A DNA stretch of 12,933 nt from contig JAOACU010000050.1 in NCBI GenBank assembly GCA_026417715.1, positions 1-12,933 of the forward strand, read 5' to 3'. The notes under the pieces were generated by a model. It made no database searches. It saw nothing but the letters and a program-made list of their open reading frames with translations, and was not told where the DNA came from. This stretch comes from Anaerolineae bacterium. Lineage in GTDB: Bacteria > Chloroflexota > Anaerolineae > UBA4142. Below, in pieces: positions 12,862 to 12,933 of the stretch (the first letter of the stretch is position 1; each line of letters opens with the position of its first letter). The position numbers and the translations under genes are program-made.

Positions 12862-12933
12862 ATGATGATACCCAACTCTCCCTTCCTCCAACAACTCCAA
12901 AACCGCATCACACTCGAAGAGCACGCGCCCGAA
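12862..12933 (+). CDS. Start of a further gene, cut off by the window end
   Basis: An open frame of 24 codons starts MMIPNSPFLQQLQNRITL and runs off the window. The ATG follows the last palindromic spacer closely, as the glycosidase ATG follows its spacer, and only a weak AGAGAC precedes it. Position suggests another member of the sugar operon, perhaps a second carbohydrate enzyme, but 24 residues are not enough to name a family. The start could be the first or second ATG. Confidence 0.5.
   Translation, partial: MMIPNSPFLQQLQNRITLEEHAPE

Overview
The window looks like a bacterial chromosome of moderately high GC, most likely from the Chloroflexota (Anaerolineae-like). The evidence is indirect: a proline/threonine-rich linker behind the lipobox of the sugar-binding lipoprotein, a MalFGK-type uptake operon, very frequent GCGCGC words, and several families of short palindromic spacers at gene ends. 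No rRNA or marker gene is present to confirm this. I see no tRNA, CRISPR array or transposase gene.

Left part (1-5646), polyphosphate module. Three genes read rightwards: ppk1 (polyphosphate kinase, 5' end outside the window), a sixA-like phosphohistidine phosphatase, and a CYTH-CHAD fusion (triphosphatase fold plus polyphosphate-binding helices). A leftward ppx/gppA (exopolyphosphatase with a C-terminal HD domain) converges on them. A perfect 34-bp palindrome lies at the convergent junction and encodes the last residues of Ppx. Together these genes would make, bind and degrade polyphosphate. ppk1 is interrupted by one in-frame TAA, eight codons before the catalytic histidine. The spacing of all four key active-site residues is preserved across the stop, so this is a nonsense substitution, a base-call error or a recoded codon, not a frameshift.

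Middle (5600-6011), a 412-bp region without a gene between divergent ppx and lacI. It holds a near-consensus promoter for ppx, two tandem copies of a 100-bp repeat (89% identical, 10 of 11 differences being transitions), a hairpin, and a consensus promoter for lacI with two palindromic LacI-family operators 33 bp apart.

Right part (6012-12933), sugar-uptake operon. The order is lacI regulator, solute-binding lipoprotein, MalF-like permease, MalG-like permease, MalK/UgpC-like ATPase, a cytoplasmic GH63-like glycosidase, and the first 24 codons of another gene. All are on the plus strand with short gaps, and the only strong promoter I see is the one before lacI, so a self-regulated operon is likely. 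The glycosidase resembles the mannosylglycerate/glucosylglycerate hydrolase branch, which would make a glycosylated compatible solute one candidate substrate. Other alpha-glycosides remain possible.

Nearly every junction on the right carries an inverted repeat. Three copies of one family sit directly after the stop codons of lacI, the ATPase gene and the glycosidase gene. A different repeat lies in frame inside the glycosidase coding sequence and appears to have been absorbed into the protein.
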